From positions 1 to 9,505 of the forward strand of contig CALFZE010000125.1 in the NCBI GenBank assembly GCA_937952285.1: DNA of 9,505 nucleotides, in the 5' to 3' direction. Position numbers and translations under genes: made by a program. The DNA is from UBA2428 sp002343545. Its GTDB lineage: Bacteria; Bdellovibrionota; UBA2428. Below the pieces are notes generated by a model. The model was not told the origin of the DNA. It saw only the letters and a program-made list of their open reading frames with translations, and ran no database searches. Position 1 is the stretch's first letter. Each line of letters starts with the position of its first letter. Of this stretch, positions 1-7,663 are shown one piece after another.

Positions 1-2885
1 AGGTCCGTAACATCGCGAAAGTCACGACGGCCGTCGCGAAGGGCGACTTGTCGCAGAAGATCACGGTCGACGCCAAAGGTGAAATTCTCGAACTTAAGAA
101 CACCATCAACACGATGGTGGATCAGCTCAACTCCTTTGCCGCGGAAGTAACGCGGGTCGCGAAGGAAGTGGGTACCGAAGGTAAGCTCGGCGGTCAGGCC
201 GACGTGAAAGATGTCTCGGGTACCTGGAAAGACCTTACGGACAACGTGAACTTCATGGCTTCGAATCTCACGAAGCAGGTTCGGGGTATCGTGAAGGTCG
301 TGACGGCGGTCGCCGAGGGCGACCTCTCGCAGAAGTTCGTCTTGGAGGCGAAGGGCGAGGTCGCGGCGCTCGCCGAAACGATCAACTCGATGACGGACAC
401 GTTGCGGACCTTCGCCGATCAGGTGACCACGGTCGCGCGGGAAGTGGGTATCGAAGGCAAGCTGGGTGGCCAAGCCAAGGTTCCCGGCGCTTCGGGCACC
501 TGGAAGGATCTCACCGACAACGTAAATATCATGGCGTCGAACCTCACCAAGCAGGTCCGGGGTATCGTGAAGGTCGTGACGGCGGTCGCCGAAGGCGATC
601 TTTCGCAAAAGTTCGTTCTCGAAGCGAAGGGTGAGGTCGCGGCGCTCGCCGAAACGATCAACTCGATGACGGACACGCTGCGGACCTTCGCCGATCAGGT
701 GACGACGGTCGCCCGGGAAGTGGGTATCGAAGGTAAGCTCGGCGGCCAAGCGAAGGTTCCGGGTGCTTCGGGTACCTGGAAGGATCTCACCGACAACGTG
801 AACCAGCTCGCCGGTAACCTAACTTCTCAGGTCCGCGCGATCGCCGAGGTCTCCACGGCGGTTACGAAGGGTGACTTGACCCGGCAGATCACGGTTGAAG
901 CCGAAGGCGAAGTCGCCGCCCTCAAAGACAATATCAACCAGATGATCGGCAATCTGAAGGATACGACCGCCAAGAACACCGAGCAGGATTGGCTGAAAAC
1001 CAACCTCGCAAAGTTCTCGGGCATGATGCAAGGCCAGCGCAGCATCACCTCGGTCGCGCAGCTCATCATGAGTGAGCTCACGCCGCTCGTCGACGCGCAC
1101 CAAGGGACCTTCTTCATGACGGAGAGCGAGAACGATCAGCCGACGCTGAATCTCATCGCGAGCTACGCTTTCACGGAGCGTCGCACGGTCTCGAACCGCT
1201 ACCGCCTGAAGGAAGGTCTCGTGGGCCAATGCGCCTTCGAGAAGAAGCGCATTCTGCTCACGTGCCCGACCGACGAGATCGGCACGATCAACTCGAGCCT
1301 CGTGCAGGTGAACCCGCTCAACGTCATCGTGCTGCCCGTGCTCTTCGAGGGCGATCTGAAGGCCGTCATCGAACTCGCCTCGCTCAAGCCCTTCACGCAG
1401 AACTACATCAACTTCCTCGACCAGCTCATGGATAGCATCGGGGTCATCCTGAACATGATCTCCTCGAGCATGCGGACGGAAGAGCTCTTGCAGGAGCTCA
1501 AGCGCTCCAACGCCGAGCTCGAAGCCCAGGCCAAGGAGCTCGAGGACAAGGCCAAGCTCCTCGAGGTCAAGAACCAAGAAGTCCAGCTCGCGAGCCGCTC
1601 GCTGGAAGAGAAGGCCGAGCAGCTTTCGCTCATCTCCAAGTACAAGTCCGAGTTCCTCGCGAACATGTCGCACGAGCTGCGGACGCCGCTGAACAGCCTC
1701 CTCATCCTGTCGAAGACCCTCGCCAACAACAAGGACCTCAACCTCAACGCGGACCAGGTGAAGTACGCCACGACGATCCACTCCGCGGGCCAGGACTTGC
1801 TCGCGCTCATCAACGAGATCCTGGACCTGTCGAAGGTCGAGGCGGGCAAGATGCCGGTCAACCCCAAGGAGGTCGAGGTCCGCATGATCGAGGAATACCT
1901 CGAGCAGACCTTCCGCCCGGTGGCCGAACACAAGGGACTCGAGTTCATCTTCGAAAAGAGTTCCGACCTGCCCAAGAACCTTTTCACGGACGAGAACCGG
2001 CTCCAGCAGATCCTCAAGAACCTGCTTTCGAACGCGTTCAAGTTCACCGAGAAGGGCTCCATCCGCATGCGCCTGTCCGTGGCCGAGCGCGGGTCCAACT
2101 ACGCCCTCGAGCCGCTCAACCGCAGCAAGAACGTCATCGTGTTCAGCGTGACCGATACGGGCATCGGTATCCCGTCCGACAAGCAGAAGCTCATCTTTGA
2201 GGCCTTCCAGCAGGCCGACGGTACGACGAGCCGGAAGTACGGCGGCACGGGCCTCGGTCTCACGATCAGCCGCGAGATCGCGCGGCTCTTGGGGGGCATC
2301 ATCAAGGTGGAGAGCGAGCCGGGCGTCGGCAGCACCTTCCACCTCTACCTGCCGCAGAAGTACGTGGGCAGCGACCTGGCCGCGGCCTCGCAGCGCTCCG
2401 AGTTCGAGGTGCCGAGCTACGATCCGTTGCCGAAGGACGCGAACTTCGCGGGCAAGCGGGTTCTCATCGTGGACGACGACATGCGGAACATCTTCGCGCT
2501 TTCGACCGTGTTGAAGGCCCACGAGATGCAGGTGCTTTATGCCGAGAACGGCAAGTACGGCATCCAAGCCCTCGAAGAGAACGCCGACGTCGACCTCGTC
2601 CTCATGGACACGATGATGCCTGAGATGGACGGTCTCGAGGCCATCCGTAAGATCCGCGAAAATCCCAAGTTCCGGACCCTTCCCATCATCTCGTTGACGG
2701 CGAAGGCGATGAAGGGCGACCGGGAGAAATGCCTGGAGGCGGGCGCTTCGGACTACGTCACGAAGCCCGTGGACGAGGGACATCTCTTGGCGGTCGTCTA
2801 CCGTTGGCTCAAGGACCCGGCGGAGGTCTTGGCCTTCGAGTCCGAGCGCTCGGCCGCGCCCACGGCACCCGGTGGAACGGCCTAG
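1..2885 (+). CDS. Poly-HAMP hybrid sensor histidine kinase (HAMP repeats-GAF-HisKA-HATPase-REC), 5' partial
   Basis: The frame is open from the left edge (first whole codon at 3) to TAG at 2883-2885, giving 960 visible residues; the true start lies outside the window. In order: four HAMP-type units of 92 residues (visible residues about 1-320, the last one incomplete), a GAF-like domain (about 345-480), a Glu/Lys/Leu-rich coiled coil (about 493-550), HisKA with H-box ANMSHELRTPLN (phospho-acceptor His at visible residue 557), HATPase with an N-box (NRLQQILKNLLSNAFKF), DTGIGIP and GGTGLGL, and a C-terminal receiver (about 818-935) with VDDD and acceptor Asp 869 in LMDTMMPEMDG. Arrays of this HAMP type are known from bacterial kinases and the fungal Nik1/Os-1 group III kinases. 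No transmembrane helix is visible in this part, so it could be cytosolic. The role is autophosphorylation on His and transfer to a receiver Asp; the signal is unknown. It is the first visible gene of the + strand operon. Confidence 0.93.
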   Translation, partial: VRNIAKVTTAVAKGDLSQKITVDAKGEILELKNTINTMVDQLNSFAAEVTRVAKEVGTEGKLGGQADVKDVSGTWKDLTDNVNFMASNLTKQVRGIVKVVTAVAEGDLSQKFVLEAKGEVAALAETINSMTDTLRTFADQVTTVAREVGIEGKLGGQAKVPGASGTWKDLTDNVNIMASNLTKQVRGIVKVVTAVAEGDLSQKFVLEAKGEVAALAETINSMTDTLRTFADQVTTVAREVGIEGKLGGQAKVPGASGTWKDLTDNVNQLAGNLTSQVRAIAEVSTAVTKGDLTRQITVEAEGEVAALKDNINQMIGNLKDTTAKNTEQDWLKTNLAKFSGMMQGQRSITSVAQLIMSELTPLVDAHQGTFFMTESENDQPTLNLIASYAFTERRTVSNRYRLKEGLVGQCAFEKKRILLTCPTDEIGTINSSLVQVNPLNVIVLPVLFEGDLKAVIELASLKPFTQNYINFLDQLMDSIGVILNMISSSMRTEELLQELKRSNAELEAQAKELEDKAKLLEVKNQEVQLASRSLEEKAEQLSLISKYKSEFLANMSHELRTPLNSLLILSKTLANNKDLNLNADQVKYATTIHSAGQDLLALINEILDLSKVEAGKMPVNPKEVEVRMIEEYLEQTFRPVAEHKGLEFIFEKSSDLPKNLFTDENRLQQILKNLLSNAFKFTEKGSIRMRLSVAERGSNYALEPLNRSKNVIVFSVTDTGIGIPSDKQKLIFEAFQQADGTTSRKYGGTGLGLTISREIARLLGGIIKVESEPGVGSTFHLYLPQKYVGSDLAAASQRSEFEVPSYDPLPKDANFAGKRVLIVDDDMRNIFALSTVLKAHEMQVLYAENGKYGIQALEENADVDLVLMDTMMPEMDGLEAIRKIRENPKFRTLPIISLTAKAMKGDREKCLEAGASDYVTKPVDEGHLLAVVYRWLKDPAEVLAFESERSAAPTAPGGTA
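3..830 (+). repeat. Tandem 276-bp coding repeats (HAMP units)
   Basis: Three complete 276-bp units start at 3, 279 and 555, and a partial fourth runs from 831 to about 960. Each unit encodes 92 residues beginning V-R-x-I and ending with WKDLTDNVN plus about nine residues. Units 2 and 3 encode the same 83 residues from the first Val to DNVN and differ only in the last nine. The array lies inside the hybrid kinase gene and may extend left of the window. It is a protein-coding repeat, not a mobile or CRISPR element. Confidence 0.93.
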
Positions 2886-2888
2886 TCG

Positions 2889-4946
2889 ATGGGTTCGACT
2901 CCGACCGAGATCCTTTTGGTAGACGATCGGGAGGACGGCCTCCTGGCGATGGAAGCCGTCCTGAAGGACGACGGCTATCGGCTCGTTAAAGCGAGCTCGG
3001 GCCGTCAGGCGCTCGCGCTCATCGACCGACACGAGTTCGCGATGATCCTGCTCGACGTGCAGATGCCCGGACTGGACGGCTTCCAGACGGCGAATCTCAT
3101 CCGCGAGCGCGCGGCGGGGGCCCGGGTCCCGATCATCTTCGTGACGGCGATCAACAAGGACGACAGCTACGTCCTCCAGGGCTACGACGTCGGCGCGGTC
3201 GACTATCTCTTCAAGCCCTTCGATCCCCAGGTCCTGCGGGCCAAGGTCGCGGTCTTCGCCGATCTGCACCGCAAGACCCAAGTCATCCAGGAGCAGGCGA
3301 ATCTCATTTCGGCGATTCGCGAGCGCGAGCGGGCCCACGAGGTCATGCGGCTCGAGGTCGAGAGCCTGCGTCGCTACCAGAACCTGGCCGACGCGATCCC
3401 CCACATTCTCTGGAAAACGGGGCCGAACGGAGCCCTTATCTACTGCAACAAGGGGTGGCGGGAATACACGGGCTTCGACATCGAGATGAACTACGACGTG
3501 CGGTGGCGGGAAGCCTTTCACGCCGAGGACCTCAAGCGGCTGCTGAAGGTCTGGCTCGAGTCGATGAAGAACGGCGCGAGCTTCGAGATGGAATGCCGGA
3601 TCGCCCGTCACGACGGCGCGCAACGCTGGCACTGGCTCAAGGCCGTCGCGGAGCGCGCGGAGAACGGCGAGGTCACGGCGTGGATCGGAACCTGCACCGA
3701 TATCCACGACATGAAGGAGTACGAACGACGCGTCGTGGAGGCCCGCGAGCTCGCCGAGTCGGCGAACCTGGCGAAGACGCACTTCCTCGCGAACATGAGC
3801 CACGAGGTGCGCACGCCCCTGAGCGCGATCCTCGGGTTCTCGGAACTGCTACTGAACGCCGGGCCCGGGCTCAACGAGAAGATCCACTTCGTCAACACGA
3901 TCCGCAACAACGGACGCCAGCTGCTCAAGATCGTCGACGAGGTGCTCGATATCTCGAAGGTCGAGGCGGGCCGTCTCCAGATCGAGACGATCGAAATCGA
4001 GACGAAGCCGTTCCTGAACGAGCTCTTCGCGTCGCTCAACTTGAAGGCGGTCGAGAAGGGGCTCGATTTTCGCTTTCGTCTCGTCGACGCGATCCCGGCC
4101 GTCATGGCGACGGACGGGGCGCGTCTCCGACAGATCCTCGAGAACATCCTCGCGAACGCGATCAAGTTCACGGACGGCGGCGAGGTGGAAGCCCTTGTCG
4201 CTTGGCTGCCCGAGTCGGCGGGGGCGAAGGCCCGCTTGCGCGTCGACGTCCGCGATACGGGCATCGGTATCGACGCGAAGCACATCGACAAGCTTTTCTT
4301 GCCCTTCGCGCAGGCGGACTCCTCGACGACCCGACGCTTCGGCGGCACGGGATTGGGACTCGCGCTCTCGCGTCGCCTTTCGCGCGCCCTGGGCGGCGAC
4401 GTCTCCTTGCTCGCCAGCGGAGCCGGCGGGAGCACTTTCCGAATCGAGATCTCGCCGAGCTCCTACTCGACGACGCGCTTTTTCTCTTCGCTTTCCCACG
4501 AAGAGGTGGACGAGTCCGGGCGGCGAAACGCGGACGGTCCGTCCCTGGCCGGGCTGCGGGTGCTCCTGGCCGAGGACGTCGCGGAAAACCAGTTCCTCAT
4601 CTCGCGTTTTCTCGAGATGGCGGGCGCTTCGGTGGACGTCGTCGCGAACGGCCTCGAGGCCGTGCATTCGGCGCGTAGCCGACGCTACGACGTGATCCTT
4701 ATGGATATCCAGATGCCGGATCTGGACGGCTACGAGGCGACGCTCCGCCTTCGCGACGCCGGGTACGCGATGCCGATCATCGCGCTCACGGCGCACGCGC
4801 TTCACGAAGAGCGTGAACGTTCCCTTCGTTCGGGCTTCGACGACCACCTGACCAAGCCGGTCGACCGCCTGGCCTTGCTCGAGAGCGTGCAGCGCCACGG
4901 GCGGAAAGCGTCGACGCCGGCCCCGACGGTCTCCTTGGTGAATTGA
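2889..4946 (+). CDS. Hybrid sensor histidine kinase/response regulator (REC-PAS-HisKA-HATPase-REC)
   Basis: This 685-residue protein starts at ATG 2889. No earlier start is possible, because the previous gene's TAG lies in the same frame one codon upstream. An N-terminal receiver (about 6-120) has the acidic pair D12/D13, acceptor D56 in LLDVQMPG, T86 and K109. A PAS domain follows (about 155-275; LADAIPHILWKTGPNGALIY through GTCTDIHDMKEYE), then a helical linker and HisKA with His305 in ANMSHEVRTPLS. HATPase carries an N-box (RLRQILENILANAIKF), DTGIGID and GGTGLGLALS. A second receiver (about 550-670) has AEDVAEN, acceptor D606 in LMDIQMPDLDG and a TKPVD lysine. No transmembrane segment is seen, so the protein is probably cytosolic. 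The N-terminal receiver could take phosphate from the upstream kinase, which would make the pair a relay (inference). There is no Hpt or DNA-binding output domain. The only nearby Shine-Dalgarno-like stretch is GGTGGA at 2871-2876, which is rather far from the start. Confidence 0.95.
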   Translation: MGSTPTEILLVDDREDGLLAMEAVLKDDGYRLVKASSGRQALALIDRHEFAMILLDVQMPGLDGFQTANLIRERAAGARVPIIFVTAINKDDSYVLQGYDVGAVDYLFKPFDPQVLRAKVAVFADLHRKTQVIQEQANLISAIRERERAHEVMRLEVESLRRYQNLADAIPHILWKTGPNGALIYCNKGWREYTGFDIEMNYDVRWREAFHAEDLKRLLKVWLESMKNGASFEMECRIARHDGAQRWHWLKAVAERAENGEVTAWIGTCTDIHDMKEYERRVVEARELAESANLAKTHFLANMSHEVRTPLSAILGFSELLLNAGPGLNEKIHFVNTIRNNGRQLLKIVDEVLDISKVEAGRLQIETIEIETKPFLNELFASLNLKAVEKGLDFRFRLVDAIPAVMATDGARLRQILENILANAIKFTDGGEVEALVAWLPESAGAKARLRVDVRDTGIGIDAKHIDKLFLPFAQADSSTTRRFGGTGLGLALSRRLSRALGGDVSLLASGAGGSTFRIEISPSSYSTTRFFSSLSHEEVDESGRRNADGPSLAGLRVLLAEDVAENQFLISRFLEMAGASVDVVANGLEAVHSARSRRYDVILMDIQMPDLDGYEATLRLRDAGYAMPIIALTAHALHEERERSLRSGFDDHLTKPVDRLALLESVQRHGRKASTPAPTVSLVN

Positions 4947-4948
4947 CG

Positions 4949-5344
4949 ATGCGGGGCGTGTCCGACGAGGTCTGGGACTTCGTCAAAAAACACATCGATT
5001 CGGTCGAGCAGCTCGAGATCCTTTTGCTGCTCTACCGCGATCCTTCCCTGGAATGGGAGCTTTCGCGCATCACGCAGGAGATCCGGACGAGCGCGACCTC
5101 GGCGGGCAACCGCTTGTCGGCGCTCGTCGCCGGCGGTCTGGTCGCCACCGGGCGACACGGCGAAAGGGTCACGTACCGTTACGCGCCGGTCACCGAAGCG
5201 CTCCACGGCGGCGTCGTGGAGCTGGAACAACAATACCGGATCCGTCGGGTGCGAATCATCGACGTCATTTACGCGCCCGCGACGGAGAAGATGCTGAACT
5301 TCATGGACGCTTTCAAGATCAGGAAATCGGACAAGGATGAGTAG
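4949..5344 (+). CDS. Small predicted winged-helix DNA-binding protein
   Basis: A 131-residue protein from ATG 4949, two bases after the kinase stop. A TTG at 4943 in the same frame overlaps that stop (TTGA) and would add two residues; ATG is preferred, but neither has a convincing ribosome binding site. Residues about 15-80 look like a winged helix: helix SVEQLEILLLLYRDP, a second helix ELSRITQEI, a recognition-like helix SATSAGNRLSALVAGGLV and a wing ending VTYRYAP. The C-terminal third (ELEQQYRIRRVRIIDVIYA, then FMDAFKIRK) is helical and basic. It has no receiver domain, so it is not a classical response regulator. From memory, similar small proteins occur next to DUF5985 genes. Position behind two kinases suggests a transcriptional role in the same pathway (inference); protein-protein binding by the winged helix is an alternative. 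Confidence 0.8.
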   Translation: MRGVSDEVWDFVKKHIDSVEQLEILLLLYRDPSLEWELSRITQEIRTSATSAGNRLSALVAGGLVATGRHGERVTYRYAPVTEALHGGVVELEQQYRIRRVRIIDVIYAPATEKMLNFMDAFKIRKSDKDE

Positions 5345-5612
5345 TCATATGGCGATTGCGGTTTACACCTTATGCGCGCTCTTGAGTACGGGATGCGCGA
5401 TCATGCTCTTTCGCGGGTACCGGCAGCGGCGGCAAAAGCTCCTGCTCTGGAGCAGCCTTTGCTTCGTCGGGCTCGCGCTCAATAACATCGTTTTCTTCGT
5501 CGACGTCGTCGTCCTGCCCGACGTCAACATGTGGGGATCCCTCGTCCGATCGACGGTCGGGGCGTTGTCGGGCCTCGTTCTCCTCTACGGATTCATCACG
5601 GAGCTGACCTGA
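5337..5612 (+). CDS. Small three-helix membrane protein, DUF5985-like (first copy)
   Basis: A 91-residue integral membrane protein. Predicted membrane segments lie at about 6-26, 36-60 and 67-88, with a basic loop RGYRQRRQK between the first two. The ATG at 5337 overlaps the winged-helix gene by 8 bp, which suggests translational coupling. A second ATG at 5349 would start 4 nt after that gene's stop and is a reasonable alternative. The pattern FRGYRxRRxKLLLWSSLCFVG followed by ALNN and a third helix matches what I recall of the DUF5985 family, whose function is unknown. The next gene is a diverged relative. Location is probably the inner membrane, with the basic loop on the cytosolic side by the positive-inside rule. 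Confidence 0.8.
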   Translation: MSSHMAIAVYTLCALLSTGCAIMLFRGYRQRRQKLLLWSSLCFVGLALNNIVFFVDVVVLPDVNMWGSLVRSTVGALSGLVLLYGFITELT

Positions 5613-5614
5613 GC

Positions 5615-5917
5615 ATGGATGCCACGAACATGACCCCCGTCACTTTTTTTCTCTCCGGCGTCTACATGGCCACGTTCATGGCTTCGGCGCTGATCTTCTT
5701 CCGGGTCTGGCGCAAGGTTCGCGACCGCTTCTTTTGGCTCTTCGGATGGGCGTGCCTCGTGCTGGCGATCGAACGGATCCCGCTCATTTTCGTGGATCCC
5801 GCGATCGAGGAGAATAGCTGGGTCTATATCTTCCGCTTGCTCGCGTTCATCTTGATCCTCGTCGCCGTCGTCGATACGAACCGCGGCGACAAGCGCGGAA
5901 GCGGCGTGTCCCGCTGA
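5615..5917 (+). CDS. Small three-helix membrane protein, DUF5985-like (second copy)
   Basis: A 100-residue membrane protein from ATG 5615, two bases after the preceding stop. Upstream codons in this frame overlap the previous gene and are not membrane-like, so the longer frame was not used; ATG 5630 is a weaker alternative. Three hydrophobic segments lie at about 8-30, 37-60 and 68-86, with a basic loop RVWRKVRDR after the first and a charged tail (DTNRGDKRGSG). It aligns by eye with its neighbour: FF-R-x-W-R-x-x-R-D-R here against LF-R-G-Y-R-x-R-R-Q-K, then A-I-E against A-L-N at the same point. A tandem duplication or a heteromeric pair is likely. Family assignment to DUF5985 is from memory; the function is unknown. 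It is the last gene of the + strand operon. Confidence 0.8.
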   Translation: MDATNMTPVTFFLSGVYMATFMASALIFFRVWRKVRDRFFWLFGWACLVLAIERIPLIFVDPAIEENSWVYIFRLLAFILILVAVVDTNRGDKRGSGVSR

Positions 5918-5925
5918 GGCGGGGC
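5908..5925. terminator. Possible hairpin between convergent operons
   Basis: CCCGC (5910-5914), loop TGAG, GCGGG (5919-5923), extendable by a T-G wobble and a G-C pair. It spans the stop codon of the last + strand gene and lies in the 14-bp gap before the end of the opposing coiled-coil gene. No T tract follows on either strand, so it is at best a weak bidirectional terminator. Confidence 0.25.
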
Positions 5926-5931
5926 CGCGGA

Positions 5932-6591
5932 TCAGTTCAACTCGGAGGCGCGGGGGCGTTCGGTCTCTCCCGCCATCCCGAAGTCCCCGCGCGCGTGCGC
6001 GCCGAGGTCGCCGAGCTTGCGGCGGGCGGAGGCCACGCTCTGCTCGAGGGAATCCGCGTCCCTTTGGAGGTTGCGGAGGTTGGCGTCGCGCGCGGCGAGC
6101 TTGATGCGGTGGGCTTCGCCGATGAGCTTCTCCAGGACGGAGTCCAGCGGAGCGAGTTGGGCGGGGAGGGCGGCCTTCTCTTCGGGCGAAAGCTTGCTCC
6201 CGTCGGGCTTGCGGAGCTGGTCGATGATTTCGGTGACCTTGCGGACCTCGCCGGCGATGGCGCCGAACTGTTCCACGAGTCGGTCGTTCTCTTGCTGCCG
6301 TTGTTGGATAAAGGCGGCGCGGGACGAAACGAGGTCGACGGCGCGTTCGGCGTTGTGACGAGCTTGTTCGAGCGCTTGGGCGAGGGCCTGGATGCCGCCC
6401 CCGATCCGCTGGCTGCATTCCCCGAAGCGGGCCAGGATCTGCTGCGCCTTCGCGAAGGCGCGGGTCGAGTCCAGATTGAGTCGCTCGAGTTGGTCGGCGA
6501 GGGCTTCGATTTCGGCGAAATCGGCGTCGAGGTCGCGCGCGGACTGCGAAAGGATCGGGAGTTGCTTGACGGAATTCACCATTCCGCGCAT
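5932..6591 (-). CDS. Unrecognised helical coiled-coil protein
   Basis: A 219-residue protein that I do not recognise. It is almost wholly helical, rich in Ala, Gln, Glu, Arg and Leu, with heptad-like stretches through about residues 15-130 and 150-200. A short helix breaker (RKPDGSKLSPEEKAALP) lies near the middle. There is no signal peptide, membrane segment or catalytic motif, so it is probably cytosolic. The ATG at 6591 is used; the Met at 6582 (MVNSVKQLP) is an alternative, and neither has a clear ribosome binding site. It lies 49 bp downstream of pyrD on the same strand and may be cotranscribed. The frame is supported by coherent amphipathic helical composition. Helices of this type occur in chemoreceptor-like or structural proteins, but nothing specific supports such a role. 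Confidence 0.72.
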   Translation of the reverse strand: MRGMVNSVKQLPILSQSARDLDADFAEIEALADQLERLNLDSTRAFAKAQQILARFGECSQRIGGGIQALAQALEQARHNAERAVDLVSSRAAFIQQRQQENDRLVEQFGAIAGEVRKVTEIIDQLRKPDGSKLSPEEKAALPAQLAPLDSVLEKLIGEAHRIKLAARDANLRNLQRDADSLEQSVASARRKLGDLGAHARGDFGMAGETERPRASELN

Positions 6592-6640
6592 TTAAGCGGC
6601 CGAAGGGCCTTAGCGCCAGGCTAGGGTTGTGAAGCTTTCG

Positions 6641-7663
6641 TCACGACCGGGTTCGGCGGAGCTCTCCTTCGAGAGCCTCGCGGATCTCGGTGGGAAGGCG
6701 GGGACCGCGCATGATCCAGCCCGAATAGATTTGGACGGCTTGGGCTCCCCGCTCCAGGCGCTTTCGGGCGTCGGCGCCGCTCAAGATGCCGCCGACGCTG
6801 ATGAGGGGAAGCCGGGTGGCGGCGCGGGCCGTGGCAAGGTTGGCCTCGGCCCGGGTGGCGAGGGGAGCGCCGCTCCAGCCCCCGGCCTGGCCGGCGTGCT
6901 CGCCGCCGAGGGTGTTGCCCAGTACGAAGCCGTCGGCCCCGTTCTCTCCGAGGATGCCGAGCAGGCCGGCGAGCTCGTCGCCCTGGATTTCGGGAGCGAG
7001 TTTGACGAAGACGGGGGTCGCGCCCGCGGCCTCCTTCGTGCGTTTGAGGATCGGCACGAGGAACTCGGGAGCCTGCAAGCGCCGAAGCCCCGGGGTGTTC
7101 GGCGAGCTGACGTTGATCACGAAATAGTCGGCGAGACCGGCGAAGCGAAGGGCGACCGCGGCGTAATCCCGGGCGGCGTCTTCGTCGGGAGTATCTTTGT
7201 TCTTTCCGAGGTTCACGCCGACGGCGAAAGCTTTCGGAAGGGCGGGGCGTAGCGCCTCGAGGCGGCGCGCGATGACTTCCATGCCGTGGTTATTGAAGCC
7301 CATCCGGTTGAAGATCTTGCGTTCGCCGTAGTCGCGGAAGAGACGGGGTTTGGGGTTGCCGGCCTGGGGTCGCGGCGTGATCGTGCCGATTTCGGCGAAG
7401 CCGAAGCCGAGCGCCGGAAGCAGGTCCAGGATCTCGGCGTTCTTATCGAAGCCGGCCGCGAGGCCGACCGGAAAGAGCGTCGCGAAGGGGAGCGAGGCCC
7501 AAGCTGCGGGCGCGGCGAAGCCCGCCGGAGCGTCGCGGGCGCCCGAGAGCAGTCGAAGCGGCACGCCCATGCGCGGGAGGGCGCGCAGGAGTCGAAAGCT
7601 GAGATGGTGGAGCTTCTCCGCGTCGAAGCGGGAGAGGATTTTCAGGCAGATTGACCAGAGCAC
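6641..7663 (-). CDS. pyrD: Dihydroorotate dehydrogenase (quinone), class 2
   Basis: A 340-residue enzyme that oxidises dihydroorotate to orotate in pyrimidine synthesis, using FMN and passing electrons to the quinone pool. It is a peripheral inner-membrane protein in known class 2 members. Length fits the family (E. coli PyrD is about 336). The N-terminal helices that mark class 2 are present (LKILSRFDAEKLHHLSF). Family motifs follow: GLAAGFDKNA (67-76), IGTITPRPQAGNPKPRLFR (92-110), NRMGFNN (119-125), GKNKDTP (153-159), NVSSPNTPG (184-192), with S187 matching the catalytic serine, then VKLAPE, ISVGGI and QIYSGWI. The start is GTG at 7663, which places the known class 2 N-terminus correctly. 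No Shine-Dalgarno sequence precedes it; instead a perfect inverted repeat ends at the base before the start codon. It lies downstream of an outer-membrane protein gene on the same strand. Confidence 0.97.
   Translation of the reverse strand: MLWSICLKILSRFDAEKLHHLSFRLLRALPRMGVPLRLLSGARDAPAGFAAPAAWASLPFATLFPVGLAAGFDKNAEILDLLPALGFGFAEIGTITPRPQAGNPKPRLFRDYGERKIFNRMGFNNHGMEVIARRLEALRPALPKAFAVGVNLGKNKDTPDEDAARDYAAVALRFAGLADYFVINVSSPNTPGLRRLQAPEFLVPILKRTKEAAGATPVFVKLAPEIQGDELAGLLGILGENGADGFVLGNTLGGEHAGQAGGWSGAPLATRAEANLATARAATRLPLISVGGILSGADARKRLERGAQAVQIYSGWIMRGPRLPTEIREALEGELRRTRS

Noticed and set aside
48..50. TTG as the start of the first kinase
   Set aside because: The frame is open to the left edge and the HAMP unit begins at codon 3, so TTG 48 is internal to a truncated gene.
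3..830. Repeats considered as CRISPR or mobile-element repeats
   Set aside because: The period is 276 bp, in frame, and encodes HAMP units of a kinase.
819..3803. A 994-codon open frame on the - strand across both kinase genes
   Set aside because: It lies antisense to well-supported kinase domains, is Arg/Leu/Val/Asp-rich with low complexity, and is a typical by-product of high-GC codon use.
3849..4898. A long - strand frame opposite the second kinase
   Set aside because: Same composition artefact; the + strand encodes clear PAS, HisKA, HATPase and receiver motifs.
6598..6609. GGCC-GAAG-GGCC hairpin between pyrD and the coiled-coil gene
   Set aside because: Only a 4-bp stem with no T tract; likely chance in GC-rich DNA.
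5995..6624. A + strand frame opposite the coiled-coil gene
   Set aside because: Gly/Leu/Glu-rich shadow sequence; the - strand reading has coherent helical heptads and better gene order. Some uncertainty remains.
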